DNA of 64,000 nt, from assembly GCF_946151045.1 (NCBI RefSeq), contig NZ_OX267714.1, positions 124,001 through 188,000 of the forward strand, written 5' to 3'. Position 1 is the first letter of the stretch. Every line of letters starts with the position of its first letter. Under the pieces are notes generated by a model that saw only the letters and a list, made by a program, of their open reading frames with translations, ran no database searches and was not told the origin of the DNA. Shown piece by piece: positions 19,901-29,039 of the stretch. The position numbers were made by a program, and so were the translations under genes. The DNA comes from Mammaliicoccus sp. Marseille-Q6498 (GTDB lineage Bacteria; Bacillota; Bacilli; Staphylococcales; Staphylococcaceae).

Positions 19901-20778
19901 TAGATGCTTTTTTGAATTTTGATTTTATAAGATATTCTTTCATAAGTGGAATATTAGTTGGATTAATTGCACCATTAATTGGAGCGTTTATCGTTGTTAG
20001 AAGATTATCACTTATTGCAGATGCATTAAGTCATGTTACATTGGGCGGAATCTCAATGGGTATGTTTTTAATAAGTGTCAGCCCATTTTTCGCATCTATA
20101 AACCCGATATGGTTCGGTATTATATTTTCAATAGCTGGTGCTTTACTAATAGAAGAATTAAGAACTGAATATAAACATTATCAAGAAATAGCCATCCCAA
20201 TCATCATGAGTGGGGGAATCGGCGTTAGTGTTATTTTCATTTCGTTAGCGAACGGTTTTAATCAAGATTTATTTGGTTATCTTTTCGGATCAATTAGTGC
20301 AGTAAATATAAGTGACTTATATACAATTATTTTCATAACAATTATTGTCTTGATATTCGTCATGTTATTATACAAATCACTTTTTGTATTATCATTCGAT
20401 GAAGAATATTCTAAAGTGATCGGCATGCCAAAGTGGATACAATTATTATTTATCGTTATTGTCGCTCTAGTTATTTCAGCATCTATGAGAGTAGTTGGGA
20501 TTTTACTTGTGAGCAGTTTAATGACATTGCCAGTTGCTACAAGTATGAGATTAGCAAAAGGGTTTAAACAATTAATCGCTTTAAGTATTTTATTTGGTGA
20601 AATATCAGTAATACTTGGACTTATACTTTCTTTCTATTTGAATATTTCTCCAGGTGGTATTATAGTAGCATTATTAATCATTGAATTACTTGCAAGCATT
20701 ATGTACAGTAAAGTATTGATAAAAAAAGGAGGCCATCATCTTGAAAGTAGAAGAAGCCATTCAAATATTGAAGAATGA
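19897..20778 (+). CDS. znuB: Zinc ABC transporter permease (ZnuB/MreB type)
   Basis: 293 residues from GTG 19897, 10 nt after AAAGGAG; the in-frame GTG at 19888 is too close to that ribosome site. About eight transmembrane segments are visible. The family motifs [17 protein letters not shown] near the N-terminus and [16 protein letters not shown] in the C half mark ABC-3 metal permeases. It pairs with the ATPase at 17705-18508. zur overlaps its 3' end by 38 bp, so permease and regulator are one transcript under a Zur-box promoter. Confidence 0.9.
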   Translation: MIDAFLNFDFIRYSFISGILVGLIAPLIGAFIVVRRLSLIADALSHVTLGGISMGMFLISVSPFFASINPIWFGIIFSIAGALLIEELRTEYKHYQEIAIPIIMSGGIGVSVIFISLANGFNQDLFGYLFGSISAVNISDLYTIIFITIIVLIFVMLLYKSLFVLSFDEEYSKVIGMPKWIQLLFIVIVALVISASMRVVGILLVSSLMTLPVATSMRLAKGFKQLIALSILFGEISVILGLILSFYLNISPGGIIVALLIIELLASIMYSKVLIKKGGHHLESRRSHSNIEE

Positions 20779-21154
20779 TGGACATAAATATACAAATAAA
20801 CGTCGAGACATCATTTCACTTTTTATTAACGAAGATAAATATATAACTGCAAAATATATTCAAGAAGCTTTAAAAGACGATTATGCAGGTTTGTCATTCG
20901 ATACAATATATAGAAACTTGTATTTATTTAAAGATTTAAACATAATTGAAAGCACAGAGATCGATGGAGAGATGAAATTCCGTATTGCATGTCAGAGTCA
21001 TCACCATCATCACTTTATTTGTGAGTCTTGTGGTACAACGAAGGTCATTGACTTTTGTCCTATGGAATCTATAAGACAGCAATTACCAAATGTAGAAATA
21101 AAAGCGCATAAACTAGAAGTTTATGGTAAATGTGAGAACTGTAGAATAATATAA
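20741..21154 (+). CDS. zur: Zinc uptake regulator Zur (Fur family)
   Basis: 137 residues from TTG 20741, chosen because AAAGGAGG lies 7 nt upstream. The N-terminal winged helix ([19 protein letters not shown]) is followed by the metal-binding domain with a run of five His before FICESCG. Structural zinc ligands are CESC and CENC. Fur-family identity is certain; Zur rather than Fur or PerR rests on the adjoining zinc permease and two Zur-box-like sites. It overlaps the permease gene and is probably autoregulated. Confidence 0.9.
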   Translation: MKVEEAIQILKNDGHKYTNKRRDIISLFINEDKYITAKYIQEALKDDYAGLSFDTIYRNLYLFKDLNIIESTEIDGEMKFRIACQSHHHHHFICESCGTTKVIDFCPMESIRQQLPNVEIKAHKLEVYGKCENCRII

Positions 21155-21160
21155 TGTACG

Positions 21161-21202
21161 AAAAAAGCAATCCAGCTTAAAAATAGGTGGATTGCTTTTT
21201 TA
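21161..21202 (+). terminator. Terminator after zur
   Basis: AAAAAAGCAATCCA pairs with TGGATTGCTTTTTT around a 14-nt loop, ending in a T-run. Confidence 0.88.
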
Positions 21203-21264
21203 ATATGGATTGTTATTAACAAGAATCGATAAAAGTGTAAATAAGGATTTATTTAAAAAACAAA

Positions 21265-21355
21265 AACGATTAAAAACGAAGACGCCTAAGCGTTTAGTAC
21301 AAGTCGAAGACTACAGGCTGAGACTGTATCCTAGGCAAGCGAGTTTTTAATCGTT
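21265..21355. repeat. Structured core of the dispersed repeat, copy 2
   Basis: 91 bp in the convergent gap between zur and the YqfW-like gene. It shares the invariant centre (AGTACAAGTCGAAGACTACA and onward to CTAGGCAAGCGAG) with copies at 14073 and 59535. The outer stem is AACGATTAAAAAC / GTTTTTAATCGTT: relative to the other copies one C on the left and one G on the right are both lost, so pairing is kept. The left modules and the direct repeats are absent here. Confidence 0.88.
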
Positions 21356-21369
21356 AAGTTTATATACTT

Positions 21370-21933
21370 TTACAGTTTCTCTAATAATGTTGAAACGTCA
21401 TACCAATTTTTAATTCTATAAATACCAGAATTAAGTTCTTTTTGATTATATGGTGTATCAAATAAAAATACTGGTATATCAAGATGATAGTTAATATCTT
21501 CAGCGTTATCTAATTTGTCTTCAAAGAAAATATCTATATTTTGATTTTTCGCTACTTCTAACTTGTTATGGCTACCTGTTAAAGTAATTTGATCAAAAGG
21601 AATCTGATGTGCTTGAAACCATTCTTTAGTAATATCTTCTAAATAGTGGTGCCTGGCACTTATATAATATAATTCATAGTCATGTTTCAATTGATTTAAA
21701 ATATCTTTAGCACCTTCTGCAACAGGAGAGTTTTGATATATATGTGATTCATTATTTTTGAACCAAGCAAACATTTCTTCTTCTTTGCATTTTAGTACAT
21801 TTGCTAAATTGTATTCACTGATATCTTCGTATTTTAATTGTTGATTAAAATCCCTTTGTAAATAGGGGACAAACGTTTTAGGACAAGTAACTGTTCCATC
21901 TATGTCTATGCCTAGTCTTGGCTTTTGATTCAT
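21370..21933 (-). CDS. Putative 5'(3')-nucleotidase, HAD superfamily (YqfW-like)
   Basis: 187 residues. HAD motif I is LGIDIDGTVT with nucleophile D9 and acid D11, followed by a cap region. Motif II is YYISARHH, and motif III/IV is near FFEDKLDNAED. It resembles the NT5C-type deoxyribonucleotidases and Bacillus YqfW, which also neighbours zur. A nucleoside-monophosphate phosphatase role is likely but the substrate is unknown. It lies 65 bp downstream of ispG on the same strand, with a hairpin between them. Confidence 0.8.
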   Translation of the reverse strand: MNQKPRLGIDIDGTVTCPKTFVPYLQRDFNQQLKYEDISEYNLANVLKCKEEEMFAWFKNNESHIYQNSPVAEGAKDILNQLKHDYELYYISARHHYLEDITKEWFQAHQIPFDQITLTGSHNKLEVAKNQNIDIFFEDKLDNAEDINYHLDIPVFLFDTPYNQKELNSGIYRIKNWYDVSTLLEKL

Positions 21934-21961
21934 AAAATCACCTTTATAATATATTTAACGA

Positions 21962-21992
21962 AAGGCACAATAATTTTAAATTATTGTGCCTT
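21962..21992. terminator. Hairpin between ispG and the YqfW-like gene
   Basis: A perfect 15-bp inverted repeat (AAGGCACAATAATTT / AAATTATTGTGCCTT) with a 1-nt centre. On the minus strand, where ispG ends, only a short T-run follows, so termination may be partial. Confidence 0.65.
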
Positions 21993-21998
21993 GTTTTG

Positions 21999-23099
21999 TT
22001 ATGCTTTTTGACTTTCTCTATCTTTTTCCATTTCTAGTGCTAATTTATCGATTTCTTTTTTAAGTTCGTCGACCATTGTTTCTTCTGGTACTTTACGAAC
22101 TGTTTTACCTTTCATAAATAAAAGGCCTTCTCCACGAGCACCGGCAATACCAATATCTGCTTCACGTGCTTCACCTGGACCGTTAACCGCACAACCTAAT
22201 ACTGCAACTTTCAGTGGTACTTGAAGCGTTGAAATATATTCTTCAACTTCATTCGCAATTGAAATGAGGTCTATTTCAATACGTCCACAAGTAGGACAAG
22301 CAATTAATGTTGCGGCATTACTTGCTAAGCCAAAAGCTTTTAATAATGATTTCGCAACTTTAACTTCTTCAACTGGATCAGCTGATAATGAAATACGACA
22401 TGTATTACCAATTCCTAGACTTAATATTGCGCCTAAACCTGCAGATGATTTAACTGTACCGTTAAATAATGTACCACTTTCTGTAATACCTAAGTGAAGT
22501 GGGTAATCGAATGCTTGAGCTGCTTTAGTATATGCTTCGATTGCTAGATTAACATCACTTGCTTTCATTGATACGATAATATCATGGAAATCTAAGTCTT
22601 CTAATATTTTAATATGGTGTAATGCACTTTCTACCATACCGTCAGCAGTAGGGTAACCATATTTTTTAATGATATGTTTTTCTAGTGATCCTGCATTTAC
22701 ACCAATTCTAATTGGAATACCTTTTTCTTTACATGCTTTAACAACTGCTTCGACTTTTTCACGTCTACCAATATTACCTGGATTGATACGAATCTTATCT
22801 GCACCATTCTCGATGGCAATTAAAGCTAATTTGTAATTGAAATGTATATCGACAACTAATGGTATATTTATTTGTGCTTTTATATCTTTAATTGCATATG
22901 CATCTTCTTCATTTGGACATGCTACACGAACTATTTGGCAACCAGCTTCTTCTAAGCGTTTAATTTCAGCTACTGTTGCTTCGACATCATGTGTTTTTGT
23001 AGTCGTCATACTTTGAATAACGACTTCATCTGAACCGCCTATTGTCAAGTTACCTACTTTAACTGGCTTAGTTTTAGTACGATGAGTAATTTCTGACAT
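21999..23099 (-). CDS. ispG: 4-hydroxy-3-methylbut-2-en-1-yl diphosphate synthase (IspG)
   Basis: 366 residues, the compact bacterial form without the inserted domain of plants. It starts with the TIM barrel ([22 protein letters not shown]). The iron-sulfur cysteines near the C-terminus are ACPTCGR and CAVNGPGEA. It converts MEcPP to HMBPP, feeding IspH (14235-15203). The ribosome site AAGGAGTC precedes ATG 23099. It is one of three MEP-pathway genes in the window. The enzyme needs reduced flavodoxin or ferredoxin. Confidence 0.97.
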   Translation of the reverse strand: MSEITHRTKTKPVKVGNLTIGGSDEVVIQSMTTTKTHDVEATVAEIKRLEEAGCQIVRVACPNEEDAYAIKDIKAQINIPLVVDIHFNYKLALIAIENGADKIRINPGNIGRREKVEAVVKACKEKGIPIRIGVNAGSLEKHIIKKYGYPTADGMVESALHHIKILEDLDFHDIIVSMKASDVNLAIEAYTKAAQAFDYPLHLGITESGTLFNGTVKSSAGLGAILSLGIGNTCRISLSADPVEEVKVAKSLLKAFGLASNAATLIACPTCGRIEIDLISIANEVEEYISTLQVPLKVAVLGCAVNGPGEAREADIGIAGARGEGLLFMKGKTVRKVPEETMVDELKKEIDKLALEMEKDRESQKA

Positions 23100-23127
23100 G
23101 ATAAGACTCCTTTATATATATTAACTA

Positions 23128-23886
23128 TTATTTTAGGTTAGCACGTTTCTTTCCGTTTGGTAAGTAAAATGCTGTAACTATAACACCAACAATCATTATA
23201 CACCATGAAATGAACATTAATAAAGTGTTCGACACCACAATTCCAAATAATAAGACTAAAGTCGGTAATGTAATCACAAAAGTTATGGTTTTTAACCAAG
23301 TCATATATCGTGTTTTTTTATTCATTAATTTGCTGATAATATGACCTAATAAAGCGACAATACCTATTTTAAATGAAATACTAATGAACTGAATGATAAG
23401 GAGTAACAAGACGATGATTGCTAAGTAAAAATATTTTGAATCATTAATTGTATCTATGAATGATATTAAATCATCTTGATTATGTATTATGTTCGATAAA
23501 GACCCGTAACTTACTTCTGTATGGTCGTTGTAATTAGAAATTTTAATTTGATTTGGTTTAAAAACTATTAAATGATGATCTTGCATTTTAAAGTCCTGTG
23601 ATTTCGTAAAGATAATGGACTGTTCTTTATTTAGTTTAATGGATTTTTCTTCAGATAAATTCAATTTATTATGTTCAATTTTAAAGTTTGGAATTTCTTT
23701 AACTTCATTATGTGCTAACGTTGAAATATTTTGTGTGATTTTAAAATATTGAACTGTATTAGGTAATATTAAAATGACACTTAGCAATAATATGTGAAGA
23801 AAAATGTACCTTAATTTTGTGATTCTGAACATAGGGTATTTTTTTGGATGTTTAATGAGTCGATTAAGTTCTTTAAAATACTGCAT
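23128..23886 (-). CDS. DUF1189 family membrane protein
   Basis: 252 residues. An N-terminal amphipathic and hydrophobic region (YPMFRITKLRYIFLHILLLSVILILP, about 18-43) is followed by a roughly 115-residue extracytoplasmic domain. Three more transmembrane segments follow toward the C-terminus. The layout and the P-M-F-R motif fit the DUF1189 family (Bacillus YqgB-like), of unknown function. It lies 28 bp upstream of ispG on the same strand and may be in the same transcript. The start ATG 23886 has ribosome site AGAGGTG. Confidence 0.75.
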   Translation of the reverse strand: MQYFKELNRLIKHPKKYPMFRITKLRYIFLHILLLSVILILPNTVQYFKITQNISTLAHNEVKEIPNFKIEHNKLNLSEEKSIKLNKEQSIIFTKSQDFKMQDHHLIVFKPNQIKISNYNDHTEVSYGSLSNIIHNQDDLISFIDTINDSKYFYLAIIVLLLLIIQFISISFKIGIVALLGHIISKLMNKKTRYMTWLKTITFVITLPTLVLLFGIVVSNTLLMFISWCIMIVGVIVTAFYLPNGKKRANLK

Positions 23887-23985
23887 AAATTCACCTCTTA
23901 TGATTCAATAATAATGATAAAATACCTTTCATGCAATAATAGAAAAGACTTAACAAAATTTTTCGATTATTATTAAACAAATAAT

Positions 23986-24014
23986 TTGTTATAAAAGATG
24001 AATCTTGATAAGAT
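23986..24014 (+). promoter_or_regulatory. Promoter of sodA
   Basis: TTGTTA (23986-23991), 17-bp spacer, TAAGAT (24009-24014), about 35 bp before the ATG. No convincing Fur/PerR box is visible nearby. Confidence 0.45.
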
Positions 24015-24049
24015 AGTTTATGTAAAACAAATGAGGAGGATGATTTTTT

Positions 24050-24652
24050 ATGGCTTTTGAATTACCAAAATTACCATATGCGTATGATGCATTGGAACCA
24101 AACATCGACAAAGAGACAATGGAGATTCATCATACGAAACACCATAACACTTATGTAACAAAATTAAATGACGCAGTTAAAGGTACAGATTTAGAAAGTA
24201 AATCTATTGAAGATATTATTAAAAATCTAAACTCTGTTCCAGATAATATCCGTACTGCAGTTCAAAACAATGGTGGCGGACACTACAATCACTCATTATT
24301 CTGGGAACTATTAACACCAAACGCTTCAGAACCATCTGGAGATGTTGTTGATGAAATTAGTTCTACATTCGGTTCATTAGACAAATTCAAAGAAGAATTT
24401 GCAGCTGCTGCAGCAGGACGTTTTGGTTCTGGTTGGGCATGGTTAGTAGTAGATAACGGTGAATTAGCTATCGTTTCAACTCCAAACCAAGATAACCCAA
24501 TTTCAGAAGGTAAAACTCCTATTCTTGGATTAGACGTTTGGGAACACGCTTACTACTTAAAATACCAAAACAAACGTCCAGATTATATCAATGCATTCTG
24601 GAACGTAGTAAATTGGGATAAAGTAAACGAATTATACCAAGCTGCTAAATAA
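24050..24652 (+). CDS. sodA: Superoxide dismutase, Fe/Mn family
   Basis: 200 residues, typical length. Metal ligands are His27 (in EIHHTKHH), the second His in HYNHSLFW, and Asp and His in [16 protein letters not shown]. The GSGWAWLV motif and GGGHYNHS favour the manganese or cambialistic type over the iron-only type, but this cannot be settled from sequence alone. It dismutates superoxide in the cytoplasm. Strong ribosome site GAGGAGG. The gene has its own promoter and terminator. It precedes a class B PBP gene as in staphylococci. Confidence 0.97.
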   Translation: MAFELPKLPYAYDALEPNIDKETMEIHHTKHHNTYVTKLNDAVKGTDLESKSIEDIIKNLNSVPDNIRTAVQNNGGGHYNHSLFWELLTPNASEPSGDVVDEISSTFGSLDKFKEEFAAAAAGRFGSGWAWLVVDNGELAIVSTPNQDNPISEGKTPILGLDVWEHAYYLKYQNKRPDYINAFWNVVNWDKVNELYQAAK

Positions 24653-24667
24653 TAATTTAATTTTAAT

Positions 24668-24703
24668 AAAGATGGCTTCTATCATTAGGAGTCATCTTTT
24701 TTT
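24668..24703 (+). terminator. Terminator after sodA
   Basis: AAAGATGGCTTCT pairs (with G-T pairs) with AGGAGTCATCTTT around a 6-nt loop, followed by a T-run. Confidence 0.8.
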
Positions 24704-24791
24704 ATAATATTTTAACTAATATTAATAGCATTGTTTGTTATAATCATATATGATGAAATTATTATATTAGAGTTCAAAAGGTAGGTTTAAG

Positions 24792-26837
24792 TTGTTGAAA
24801 CGAGTAAAAAAGAGATCTAAAGAAGAAGCATTTCGCCTATTAATGAATAAACGGGTCAGCCTAATTTTAGTTGTAGTCGTCGTTTTATTTTCAGTACTTA
24901 TAATTCGATTAGGTTACTTACAAATTGTTAAAGGTGGAGAATATAAGCGAACGATAGATAGTACAGAGTCAATAACGGTAAATGAGTCTGTTCCAAGAGG
25001 TAGGATTTATGATAGAAACGGTAAAGTTTTAGTTGATAATGAATCCAAGAAAGCTATTACATATACAAGAGATAGAAGAACAAGTCAGAACGACATGTTA
25101 ACAATTGCAGAAAAGTTATCTCACTTAATGAAAGTAGATACTTCAAAAATTACAAATCGAGATAAACAAGATTTTTGGATTTTAAGAAACCAAGATAAAG
25201 TTCAAAAGTTAATGAAAGATGAACAAGCATTGTTCTCTGACGGAAACATAAGTCAAGATGACTATGACAAAGCTTTATATAAGAAAGTAACTTCTAAATA
25301 CACGGATGCTTTAACTAAAAAAGACTTGCAAATTTTAGCTATTTTTAGAGTAATGAATTCTGGTGCGCAACTAAGCCCAGTTGTCATTAAAAATGACGAC
25401 GTAAAAAATGAAGAATATGCAGCTGTCTCTCAACACTTATCTGAATTACCTGGTGTCAATACGACAATGGATTGGGAAAGACGCTATCCATATGGCAATA
25501 CTTTAAAAACACTTTTCGGTACAGTATCGAGTAAAGAAGAGGGCTTACCTAAAGAACTTGTGAATGATTACTTATCAAAAGGCTATTCACGAAATGATAG
25601 AGTAGGTAAATCTTATTTAGAATATCAATATGAAGATATACTTAAAGGCTCTAAGAAAAAGATGAAATATATTACGGATAAGTCAGGTAAAATAACAAGT
25701 TCCCAAGTTGTTTCTCAAGGTTCAAGAGGTAACGATTTAGTATTAACAATTGATATAGATTTGCAAAAGAAAGTAGAAGAATATGTCGACAAACATATTG
25801 AATCTCTACGTAGACAAGGTGCTACAGACATGGACCGTGTTATGGTAGTTGTACAAGATCCAAGAAATGGTGATGTACTTGCTATGGCCGGAAGAGATGT
25901 TGATAAGAGTGGGAAAATTACTGATAATCACATTGGTAACTTCACAAGTCAATATACGGTTGGTTCATCTGTAAAAGGTGCGACACTGTTAACTGGATAT
26001 CAAAATGGCGCATTAAAAGTTGGAGATAGCATGGTCGATGAACCGTTGAAATTTAATGGTGGTTTAACGAAACGTTCTTACTTTAACCAAAATGGTAGAA
26101 AGACAATAACTGATGCAGAAGCGCTTATGTATTCATCAAACGTATTTATGTATAAGACGGCATTATTATTAGCTGGTACACCTTATCAAAGCGGCATGTC
26201 ATTGCCTTCTGATGTTGAACAAGCAGGTATAAAACTGCGTAAAGGGTTAAATCAAGTTGGACTAGGTGTTAAGACGGGTATAGATTTACCTAACGAATCA
26301 GCTGGACAAATTGAAACGATTAAAGATAATCCAGGTAACTATATTGATTTAGCAATTGGACAATTTGATACGTATACACCAATTCAGTTATCACAATACG
26401 TTGCGACAATTGCAAACGACGGTTATCGTTTGAAACCACACTTAGCTAAAGAAATTCGTAATTCGACTAATGAAGATGATTTAGGACCTATTAAAAAATC
26501 ATTCAAAGGCGAAGTCATGAATAAAGTAAATAATAGTAATAAAGAAATTAAAGAAGTTCAAAAAGGTTTTGATATGGCATTTAATAAAGAAGAAGGAACG
26601 GGGTACTCTAGTTTCCACAATACAGTAGTCAGATCTGCTGGTAAAACGGGTACAGCTGAAGTATTTAAAGATGGTAAACCTAAAGTTAATTCTACTTACA
26701 TTGGTTATGCCCCAGCTAAAAATCCTAAACTTTCATTCTCAATCACTTATACAAATCAACCTGTACCAGATCCATGGTTACCAGGTGGAGATTTAGGTAG
26801 AGATATTATTAATTACTATTTCAAAGATAAAAAATAA
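24792..26837 (+). CDS. Class B penicillin-binding protein (PBP3-like transpeptidase)
   Basis: 681 residues. A basic cytoplasmic start and one transmembrane anchor (about 21-43) precede a PBP dimerisation domain (beginning SVPRGRIYDRNGKVL). The C-terminal transpeptidase domain has active-site motif SSVK, then SSN, then KTGT. It cross-links peptidoglycan and is a beta-lactam target. The start is TTG 24792 or TTG 24795 behind AAGGTAGG. The position after sodA matches the staphylococcal pbp3 locus. It lacks the MecA-type N-terminal extension, so it is an ordinary housekeeping PBP. Confidence 0.92.
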   Translation: MLKRVKKRSKEEAFRLLMNKRVSLILVVVVVLFSVLIIRLGYLQIVKGGEYKRTIDSTESITVNESVPRGRIYDRNGKVLVDNESKKAITYTRDRRTSQNDMLTIAEKLSHLMKVDTSKITNRDKQDFWILRNQDKVQKLMKDEQALFSDGNISQDDYDKALYKKVTSKYTDALTKKDLQILAIFRVMNSGAQLSPVVIKNDDVKNEEYAAVSQHLSELPGVNTTMDWERRYPYGNTLKTLFGTVSSKEEGLPKELVNDYLSKGYSRNDRVGKSYLEYQYEDILKGSKKKMKYITDKSGKITSSQVVSQGSRGNDLVLTIDIDLQKKVEEYVDKHIESLRRQGATDMDRVMVVVQDPRNGDVLAMAGRDVDKSGKITDNHIGNFTSQYTVGSSVKGATLLTGYQNGALKVGDSMVDEPLKFNGGLTKRSYFNQNGRKTITDAEALMYSSNVFMYKTALLLAGTPYQSGMSLPSDVEQAGIKLRKGLNQVGLGVKTGIDLPNESAGQIETIKDNPGNYIDLAIGQFDTYTPIQLSQYVATIANDGYRLKPHLAKEIRNSTNEDDLGPIKKSFKGEVMNKVNNSNKEIKEVQKGFDMAFNKEEGTGYSSFHNTVVRSAGKTGTAEVFKDGKPKVNSTYIGYAPAKNPKLSFSITYTNQPVPDPWLPGGDLGRDIINYYFKDKK

Positions 26838-26860
26838 ATTTAATCGCTTATTGTAGAAGT

Positions 26861-26909
26861 AAAGACACTTCGGAAAAATTAAAACATTTTTCTGAAGTGT
26901 CTTTTTTTA
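26861..26909 (+). terminator. Terminator after the PBP gene
   Basis: A long imperfect stem, AAAGACACTTCGGAAAAAT with ATTTTTCTGAAGTGTCTTT, with a 6-nt loop and seven T residues. Confidence 0.9.
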
Positions 26910-26985
26910 TGTAAAAAAGATGTGAATAGAGAAAATGGGTCGTTTTAGTGAGTTAACAGTAACTATAAACCGTTTTCATACTAAA

Positions 26986-27024
26986 TTTACACAATATTTA
27001 CATTGGCTTTATTTGTACTTAATA
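26986..27024 (+). promoter_or_regulatory. PhoP box upstream of pstS
   Basis: Four TTA-type hexamers are spaced exactly 11 bp apart: TTTACA (26986), TTTACA (26997), TTTATT (27008) and TTAATA (27019). This is the arrangement of PhoP binding sites known in Bacillus. It lies about 60 bp before pstS, so phosphate starvation should induce the transporter. Confidence 0.8.
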
Positions 27025-27085
27025 AACAAATTGTAAAGTAAAGATGTATTAAAGATTATGGGTTTTATTAATAGGAGGATTTAAC

Positions 27086-28042
27086 ATGAAAAAATGGCAA
27101 TTAATTGGTACAACTACTGCTTTAAGTTCTGCATTAATATTAGGAGCTTGTGGGGGAGCAGCAGAAAAATCAGGTTCAGGGGAATCTAAATCTTCATCAG
27201 ATGGCAATAAATTAAGTGGTGAAGTTAAAGGTGATGGTTCATCAACTGTTGCTCCAGTAATGGAAAAAATAAACGAAAAATTCTCAAAAGACCAACCTGA
27301 TGTTTCAGTATCAATTGGTGTTTCAGGTACTGGTGGTGGATTTGAAAAATTCATAGCTGGGGAAACAGATTTTTCAAATGCTTCAAGAGAAATTAAACCA
27401 GAAGAAAAAGAAAAACTTAAAAATAAAAAAATTGATTATACAGCATTTAAAGTTGCTCAAGACGGTTTAACTGTAGCTGTTAACAAAGACAATGACTTCG
27501 TTGACGAGTTAAGCATGGAAGAGTTAGCTAAAATTTACGGTGGAGAAGCTAAGACTTGGAAAGATGTTAACCCTAAATTCCCAGACAAAAAAATTAAAGC
27601 ATTCTCACCAGACCAATCACACGGGACTTATGATTTCTTTAGTGAAGAAGTATTGAAGAAAAAAGATCTTCAATCTGAAAAGAACGCAGATACTAACGTA
27701 ATTGTTAAATCTGTACAAGATAATAAAGATTCAATCGGATTCTTCGGTTATAACTTCTATCAAGAAAACAAAGATTCATTAAAAGCTGTAAAAATCAAAG
27801 GTAAAGATGGTAAAGCACTTGCACCAAGTGATGACACAGTTACAAATGGTTCATATGCTTTAAGTAGACCATTATTCGTATACGCTAAAAACAAATCATT
27901 ACAAGATAATAAAGCATTCTACGGATTTATGGAATATGTAATTGACCAAGCACCTAAAGCAGCTAAAGATGCTGGTTATGTAGCATTAAAAGATGAAGAT
28001 TACAAAAAAGATAAAGAAGAATTAAAGAAACTTAAAAAATAA
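27086..28042 (+). CDS. pstS: Phosphate-binding lipoprotein PstS
   Basis: 318 residues. A lipoprotein signal ends in LILGAC with C22 as the lipidation site. A Ser/Gly-rich linker and the PstS fold follow. Phosphate-contacting motifs are [10 protein letters not shown] and [11 protein letters not shown], with SNASREI and SHGTYDFF. It captures phosphate outside the membrane for PstCA. Ribosome site AGGAGG. First gene of pstSCAB-phoU, under a PhoP box. A hairpin after it can make pstS more abundant than downstream messages. Confidence 0.97.
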   Translation: MKKWQLIGTTTALSSALILGACGGAAEKSGSGESKSSSDGNKLSGEVKGDGSSTVAPVMEKINEKFSKDQPDVSVSIGVSGTGGGFEKFIAGETDFSNASREIKPEEKEKLKNKKIDYTAFKVAQDGLTVAVNKDNDFVDELSMEELAKIYGGEAKTWKDVNPKFPDKKIKAFSPDQSHGTYDFFSEEVLKKKDLQSEKNADTNVIVKSVQDNKDSIGFFGYNFYQENKDSLKAVKIKGKDGKALAPSDDTVTNGSYALSRPLFVYAKNKSLQDNKAFYGFMEYVIDQAPKAAKDAGYVALKDEDYKKDKEELKKLKK

Positions 28043-28060
28043 TCATTAATAAATTAATGC

Positions 28061-28087
28061 AAAGGGCGTTTATATGACGCCCTTTTT
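28061..28087 (+). terminator. Partial terminator between pstS and pstC
   Basis: AAAGGGCGT pairs with ACGCCCTTT around a 7-nt loop, followed by TT and CAA. The T-run is short, so read-through into pstC is expected. This would give excess binding protein. Confidence 0.75.
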
Positions 28088-28108
28088 CAAAATGAAGGAG
28101 TCATTTGT

Positions 28109-29038
28109 ATGAAAGAACAAGCGTCAGTTCAGGAACTTATTAAACGTAATAATAACAATAAAGGTAAAGTTTTTGCTGATAAAGCAGTTCCTATTGTGTT
28201 GTTACTTATTGCTTCTGTTTCAGTTCTAACTACAATCGGGATATTGTTTACGCTTATCACTGAAACAGCAACTTTCTTTACGAGAGTTAGTCCAATTGAA
28301 TTCTTATTTTCTAAAGAATGGTCACCATTTTCTTCAAAACCATCTTATGGTATTTTCGCTCTCATATTAGGGACATTAAAAGTTACATTAGTAGCATCAT
28401 TGTTTGCTGTACCTGTTGGTTTAGGAGCTGCGCTTTATTTAAGCGAATATGCTTCTGATAGATCTAGAAGAGTTATCAAACCAATTTTAGAGATTTTAGC
28501 AGGTATTCCTACTATTGTTTATGGTTTCTTTGCCTTAACTTTTGTAACACCTATTTTAAGAGGTATATTCCCTGATTTAGGGAGTTTCAACTCGATTAGT
28601 CCAGGTTTAGTCGTTGGGGTCATGATTATTCCTATGATTACGAGTATGAGTGAAGATGCAATGAGTTCAGTTCCAGATTCAATTAAAGAAGGTGCACTTG
28701 GTTTAGGTGCTACTAAATTTGAACTAGCGACTAAAATCGTATTCCCAGCAGCATTATCTGGAATTATTGCCTCAATTGTATTAGCAGTTTCCAGAGCGAT
28801 AGGTGAAACAATGATCGTTTCACTAGCAGCAGGTAGTACGCCAGATTCTAGTTTTAGTTTGATAGGTTCTATTCAAACAATGACTGGTTTCATTGTGCAA
28901 GTTGCAACAGGTGATGCAACATTCGGTTCAGATATTTATTACAGTATTTATGCAGTTGGTTTCACATTGTTCTTATTCACATTTGTTATGAATATCATTT
29001 CACAATGGGTAACTAAACGCTTTAGAGAGGAGTATTAA
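28109..29038 (+). CDS. pstC: Phosphate ABC transporter permease PstC
   Basis: 309 residues with six transmembrane segments. The cytoplasmic EAA-type loop is seen as SIKEGALGLGATKFELATKIVFPAALSGIIASIVLAVSRAIGETM, which contacts PstB. It forms the membrane channel with PstA. Ribosome site GAAGGAG. The stop is separated from pstA by one base, so the two subunits should be made in equal amounts. Confidence 0.97.
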   Translation: MKEQASVQELIKRNNNNKGKVFADKAVPIVLLLIASVSVLTTIGILFTLITETATFFTRVSPIEFLFSKEWSPFSSKPSYGIFALILGTLKVTLVASLFAVPVGLGAALYLSEYASDRSRRVIKPILEILAGIPTIVYGFFALTFVTPILRGIFPDLGSFNSISPGLVVGVMIIPMITSMSEDAMSSVPDSIKEGALGLGATKFELATKIVFPAALSGIIASIVLAVSRAIGETMIVSLAAGSTPDSSFSLIGSIQTMTGFIVQVATGDATFGSDIYYSIYAVGFTLFLFTFVMNIISQWVTKRFREEY

Positions 29039-29039
29039 T

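Noticed and set aside
20997-21012. Run of five histidine codons in zur resembling a His-tag
   Set aside because: Fur-family proteins commonly have a natural His-rich stretch just before the CxxC motif; the run is followed by FICESCG, so it is the normal metal-binding site.
24792-26837. Possible methicillin-resistance PBP (mecA-like)
   Set aside because: The protein lacks the NTF2-like N-terminal extension of PBP2a-type proteins and is in the conserved pbp3 position after sodA. It is an ordinary class B PBP.
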